DNA of 64,000 nt. Origin: Pseudomonas sp. A34-9. Its GTDB lineage: Bacteria; Pseudomonadota; Gammaproteobacteria; Pseudomonadales; Pseudomonadaceae. The position numbers and the translations under genes are program-made. Positions 61,570 through 64,000 of the stretch are shown here, in pieces. The stretch lies in NCBI RefSeq assembly GCF_029543085.1, contig NZ_CP119967.1:5234501-5298500 (forward strand), in the 5' to 3' direction. The notes beneath the pieces were generated by a model. The model searched no databases and was not told where the DNA came from. It worked only from the letters and a program-made list of their open reading frames with translations. Position 1 is the first letter of the stretch. Each line of letters starts with the position of its first letter.

Positions 61570-62811
61570 ATGAAGCGCGCAGACATCAAGCGCCGCCCTC
61601 TCGCTGACACGACACTCGCGGGACTGGAGCCGGAATCAAAGGAATACCGCGAGCTGGACGGAAACGGCCTCTACTTCAGGGTAAAACCTGATGGCGGGAA
61701 GTCCTGGCAACTTCGCTACAAACGACCGGCGGGCAACTGGGCATGGATGGGGCTCGGGGGTTACCCTGAAGTAAGTGGAGCGCTGGCACGAGACAAAGCT
61801 GCTGATTTGCGTAAAGTAGTGAGCAGCGGTGCAGATCCCCTTGAACAGAAGCGCTCTGCTAAGGCTGCGGTTGATTTAGCCAAGACACGCACTTTTCGTG
61901 CAGCTGCCGATGCTTGGCTCAAGGCTAAGGAGGAGAAGGGGCTAGCGCCCTCCACCCTCAACAAAATACGTACATATCTCGATAAAGACATTCTTCCTGC
62001 GCTCGGCGACAAGCCACTGGACGAAATTACTCGTACCGATTGCGCAGAACTTCAAGCATCCATCGAAGCAAGAGACGCTCACAACGTTGCGGAAAAATGC
62101 CGCACCTGGATCAATCAGATTTTTGGTCGAGCCATTGGCCTAGGCCTGACTGAGAACGATCCCGGAAGCCGTCTTCGAGACATTGCCGCCCAAGCACCGA
62201 AAACTCAGCAGCACCCTCACCTACTGGAGCATGAGCTAGGCGACTTTTTAATCGCTCTCAAGAACACGCCAAGCAGGCTGACGGCTCGAACTGCAGCGTG
62301 GCTCTGCCTTTGGACAGCGTCTAGGCCGGGTATGGTTCGCTTAGCCGAATGGAAAGAGTTCGATCTTCACAAAGCTATTTGGACAACACCTGCCGCGAAA
62401 ATGAAAATGCGCAGGGATTTCGTATGTCCGTTACCTAAGCAAGCGATATCAGCTCTGAAAGAGCTTCACAGCCTCACTGGGCGCAGCCGATGGTTATTCC
62501 CTGGAGTCGGCGCGAAGAATCCAACAATTAGTGAAAACACTATCAACAAAGTGTTCGCAACGGTCGGCTACAAAGGGAGGCTTGTGGGTCACGGCACACG
62601 CCACACTGCCAGCACACTGCTCAGGGAGCACGGTTGGCCAAAGGAGCACGTCGAAGCTCAACTCGCTCATAAGGAAGAGGGCATTTCAGGAATTTACAAT
62701 AAAGCTCAATACTTCGAGCATCGGGTAAAGATGATGCAGTGGTACGCGGATTACCTAGATCAGTTGGCAGCAGGAAATGTCATTCACGGACATTTCGGCG
62801 AAGCGGTCTGA
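61570..62811 (+). CDS. P4-type tyrosine recombinase/integrase
   Basis: 413 residues. An N-terminal DUF4102 arm-binding domain (1-95: LADTTLAGLEPESKEYRELDGNGLYFRVKPDG), core-binding domain (105-205) and catalytic domain. The active set is Arg252 (TASRPGM), His341 and Arg344 (GHGTRHTA), His367 (LAHKEE) and the nucleophile Tyr376 (GIYNKA). All are present, so the enzyme should be active. It lies 164 bases after tRNA-Leu and is read away from it, the usual arrangement for islands and satellite prophages. ATG 61570. Confidence 0.93.
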   Translation: MKRADIKRRPLADTTLAGLEPESKEYRELDGNGLYFRVKPDGGKSWQLRYKRPAGNWAWMGLGGYPEVSGALARDKAADLRKVVSSGADPLEQKRSAKAAVDLAKTRTFRAAADAWLKAKEEKGLAPSTLNKIRTYLDKDILPALGDKPLDEITRTDCAELQASIEARDAHNVAEKCRTWINQIFGRAIGLGLTENDPGSRLRDIAAQAPKTQQHPHLLEHELGDFLIALKNTPSRLTARTAAWLCLWTASRPGMVRLAEWKEFDLHKAIWTTPAAKMKMRRDFVCPLPKQAISALKELHSLTGRSRWLFPGVGAKNPTISENTINKVFATVGYKGRLVGHGTRHTASTLLREHGWPKEHVEAQLAHKEEGISGIYNKAQYFEHRVKMMQWYADYLDQLAAGNVIHGHFGEAV

Positions 62812-63348
62812 GCGCACACTCTCAACCCCTTCAAAAAATCCATGTAACGCGTGTAACTCGTGTAACAACATCGACCAAACGCCCGAATTCATTGGGCCTC
62901 CCAGTGGTTACACGTTTGAACGGGATCGCGTACACCCGGTGTAACGATGACTAAGCGTGTAACGCCGGATAGCACCACTTCACTGATGGCCACGTATGGC
63001 TGGGACTTGAATGTCTCTCGCTGGAAACGACAGAAAGCATGGGGCGGGGGGCTGAATTTCGGAAATTGAGAAACTGCAGAGAGAAAGTCAAAAACTCGGT
63101 AATAAAGTACCAGTTGTGTAAAACATTGTGAAAAACGAGTTTTCCTTTTCATTTTTTCCACTGTATAGAAAACCAGTGGGACATGGTGGGACGGCCCGGC
63201 AAAAAATGAAAACTTTGTCGCGAACGTGCTGACTTTACTGTCTACTAAACGGAACACTGCTTCGAAGTAGACGGAAAATAAAGCTTTCAAAAAACAATTA
63301 TTAGTTTACATAGCTGGGGCCTGTAAGAACTACGACAGGTAACCCGCT
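62812..63348. other. Non-coding region with GTGTAAC repeat cluster
   Basis: Between integrase and excisionase-like gene I see no gene. GTGTAAC occurs at 62851-62857, 62860-62866, 62939-62945 and 62957-62963, with ATGTAAC at 62842-62848 and the inverse GTTACAC at 62907-62913. These look like binding sites for a replication, partition or excision protein of the element. From about 63050 the sequence becomes AT-rich (AAAACGAGTTTTCC, TTTTCATTTTTT), as in an origin or promoter region. Confidence 0.55.
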
Positions 63349-63600
63349 ATGACGACCCATAACACTGCAGCCCCATGTGCAACCATCCAGCCTGCTACAG
63401 AGCTTCTCACTACTGATCAGGTAGCGAACGCTCTAGGCTTGTCCAGCCGAACCCTCGCTGCATGGCGCAGCTCACGTACTCATTCACTCCCCTACGTCAA
63501 AACCGGGTCACGGGTGCGTTATCGCTCCGGGGACGTCGCGGCTTGGCTTGAAACCCGGGTTTGCTCCACCGGTGCCAATGCGGGAGGACGAACCGAGTGA
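63349..63600 (+). CDS. Excisionase-like helix-turn-helix protein
   Basis: 83 residues. A MerR/excisionase-type DNA-binding fold (HTH_17) is visible: ELLTTDQVANALGLSSRTLAAWRS and PYVKTGSRVRYRSGDVAAWLE. Such proteins direct integrase toward excision. The start codon at 63349 is preceded by GGTAAC, so the ribosome site is weak. Its TGA overlaps the next start (GTGA). Confidence 0.8.
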   Translation: MTTHNTAAPCATIQPATELLTTDQVANALGLSSRTLAAWRSSRTHSLPYVKTGSRVRYRSGDVAAWLETRVCSTGANAGGRTE

Positions 63601-63950
63601 CCGCTTCCAACCCAGTCAAGAAAATTAAAGAGCTCTCTGCATCCGCCACTTCGATCACTGACCGACGTGACAGCGCCAACTCGTCGCAATCACAAGTCAA
63701 TGCTTCTGATTGGGATCTGTGCCGGTACGACCCCGCTGCCACGTTGATCCGTATCAACCAAGTCATGGCCCTCACAGGCATCGGCCGCGCAACCGTTTAC
63801 AAGCTTATGAACCAGTCCGAAAGCGGATTCCCGCAGGCAGTGAAACTCACCAATAGCAACGCACGCGGCGCGCCGGTGGCGTGGGTTTTGGCCGAAATCT
63901 TGAATTGGAATCGTGCACGAATTGCGGCCCGTAACGAGGTGGCCGCATGA
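63597..63950 (+). CDS. AlpA-like transcriptional regulator
   Basis: 117 residues from GTG 63597, which overlaps the previous stop (GTGA) and has GGGAGGA nine bases upstream; the frame also runs upstream but the longer start has no ribosome site. The N-terminal 45 residues are low-complexity Ser/Ala. Residues about 55-110 match AlpA/phage-P4 regulators: LIRINQVMALTGIGRATVYKLMN, GFPQAVKL, VAWVLAEILNW. AlpA-type proteins control excision of P4-like elements. It is followed, overlapping by four bases (ATGA), by another gene. Confidence 0.85.
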   Translation: MTASNPVKKIKELSASATSITDRRDSANSSQSQVNASDWDLCRYDPAATLIRINQVMALTGIGRATVYKLMNQSESGFPQAVKLTNSNARGAPVAWVLAEILNWNRARIAARNEVAA

Positions 63951-64000
63951 AACTCAAGATCGCCAGCAAAGCATTGATGCATCCGTTTTCGGTGTTGCGC
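63947..64000 (+). CDS. Start of the next element gene, cut off by window end
   Basis: ATG 63947 overlaps the AlpA-like stop. Only 18 codons are visible (MKLKIASKALMHPFSVLR). It is not recognisable; in P4-like elements a primase or replication gene often follows here. Coupled translation with the AlpA-like gene is likely. Confidence 0.55.
   Translation, partial: MKLKIASKALMHPFSVLR

Overview
The window is chromosomal DNA of a Pseudomonas of the fluorescens group. Evidence: GC-rich codon use; many copies of the fluorescens-type intergenic palindrome (TGTAGGAGCTGCCGAAGGCTGCGATC); and a gene order (tadA / multicopper oxidase / guaA-guaB / xseA / M23 peptidase / leuA / nitrilase-aminotransferase / der-bamB-yfgM-hisS-ispG-rodZ-pilF-rlmN-ndk / iscX-fdx-hscA-hscB-iscA-iscU-iscS-iscR / cysE / trmJ / suhB / slyB-like / secF-secD-yajC / tgt-queA / tRNA-Leu) that matches the Pseudomonas core order as I remember it from P. 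aeruginosa (about PA3767-PA3824).

Layout. 1-970: a cut-off IS481-like insertion sequence and a decayed repeat. 971-5886: a second Lon-type protease (AsrA-like), two tandem small paralogues of unknown function, a chagasin-type cysteine-protease inhibitor lipoprotein and a YhhN-family membrane protein. 6048-9779: cmoA-cmoB (tRNA wobble-U modification), then on the minus strand tadA and a Tat-exported multicopper oxidase. 9897-18198: a complete trehalose PTS system: EIIBC permease, trehalose-6-phosphate hydrolase, LamB-like porin, an EIIA-HPr-EI fusion, a small EIIB-like protein without the active cysteine, and a divergent GntR-type regulator with a large inverted-repeat operator. 18300-24316: accessory genes: a large toxin of the Pseudomonas dermonecrotic/membrane-targeted effector type broken by a one-base frameshift in a C-rich tract, a TerD-like stress protein preceded by a promoter-hairpin-terminator unit, and an OmlA/SmpA-like lipoprotein. 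24600-61405: housekeeping core. 61406-64000: the left end of an integrated element in the 3' end of tRNA-Leu(CAA), with a P4-type integrase, a cluster of short repeats, an excisionase-like gene and an AlpA-like regulator, running off the window.

Working units. In the tre locus the porin would bring trehalose across the outer membrane; the fusion protein carries phosphate from PEP to the EIIBC permease, which imports the sugar as trehalose-6-phosphate; the hydrolase splits it and TreR controls the set. The isc operon has its whole set of cluster-assembly genes, from an IscR-type promoter to a terminator after iscX. secDF-yajC, tgt and queA form the usual protein-export/queuosine block. The nitrilase and aminotransferase overlap and look like a transaminase / omega-amidase salvage pair.

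The strongest leads are the split toxin, the possible leaderless leader peptide before leuA, the small RNA or attenuator before the TerD-like gene, the cysteine-less EIIB in the tre operon, the two unknown paralogues and the repeat clusters of the tRNA-Leu element. I found no CRISPR array, rRNA or secondary-metabolite cluster.
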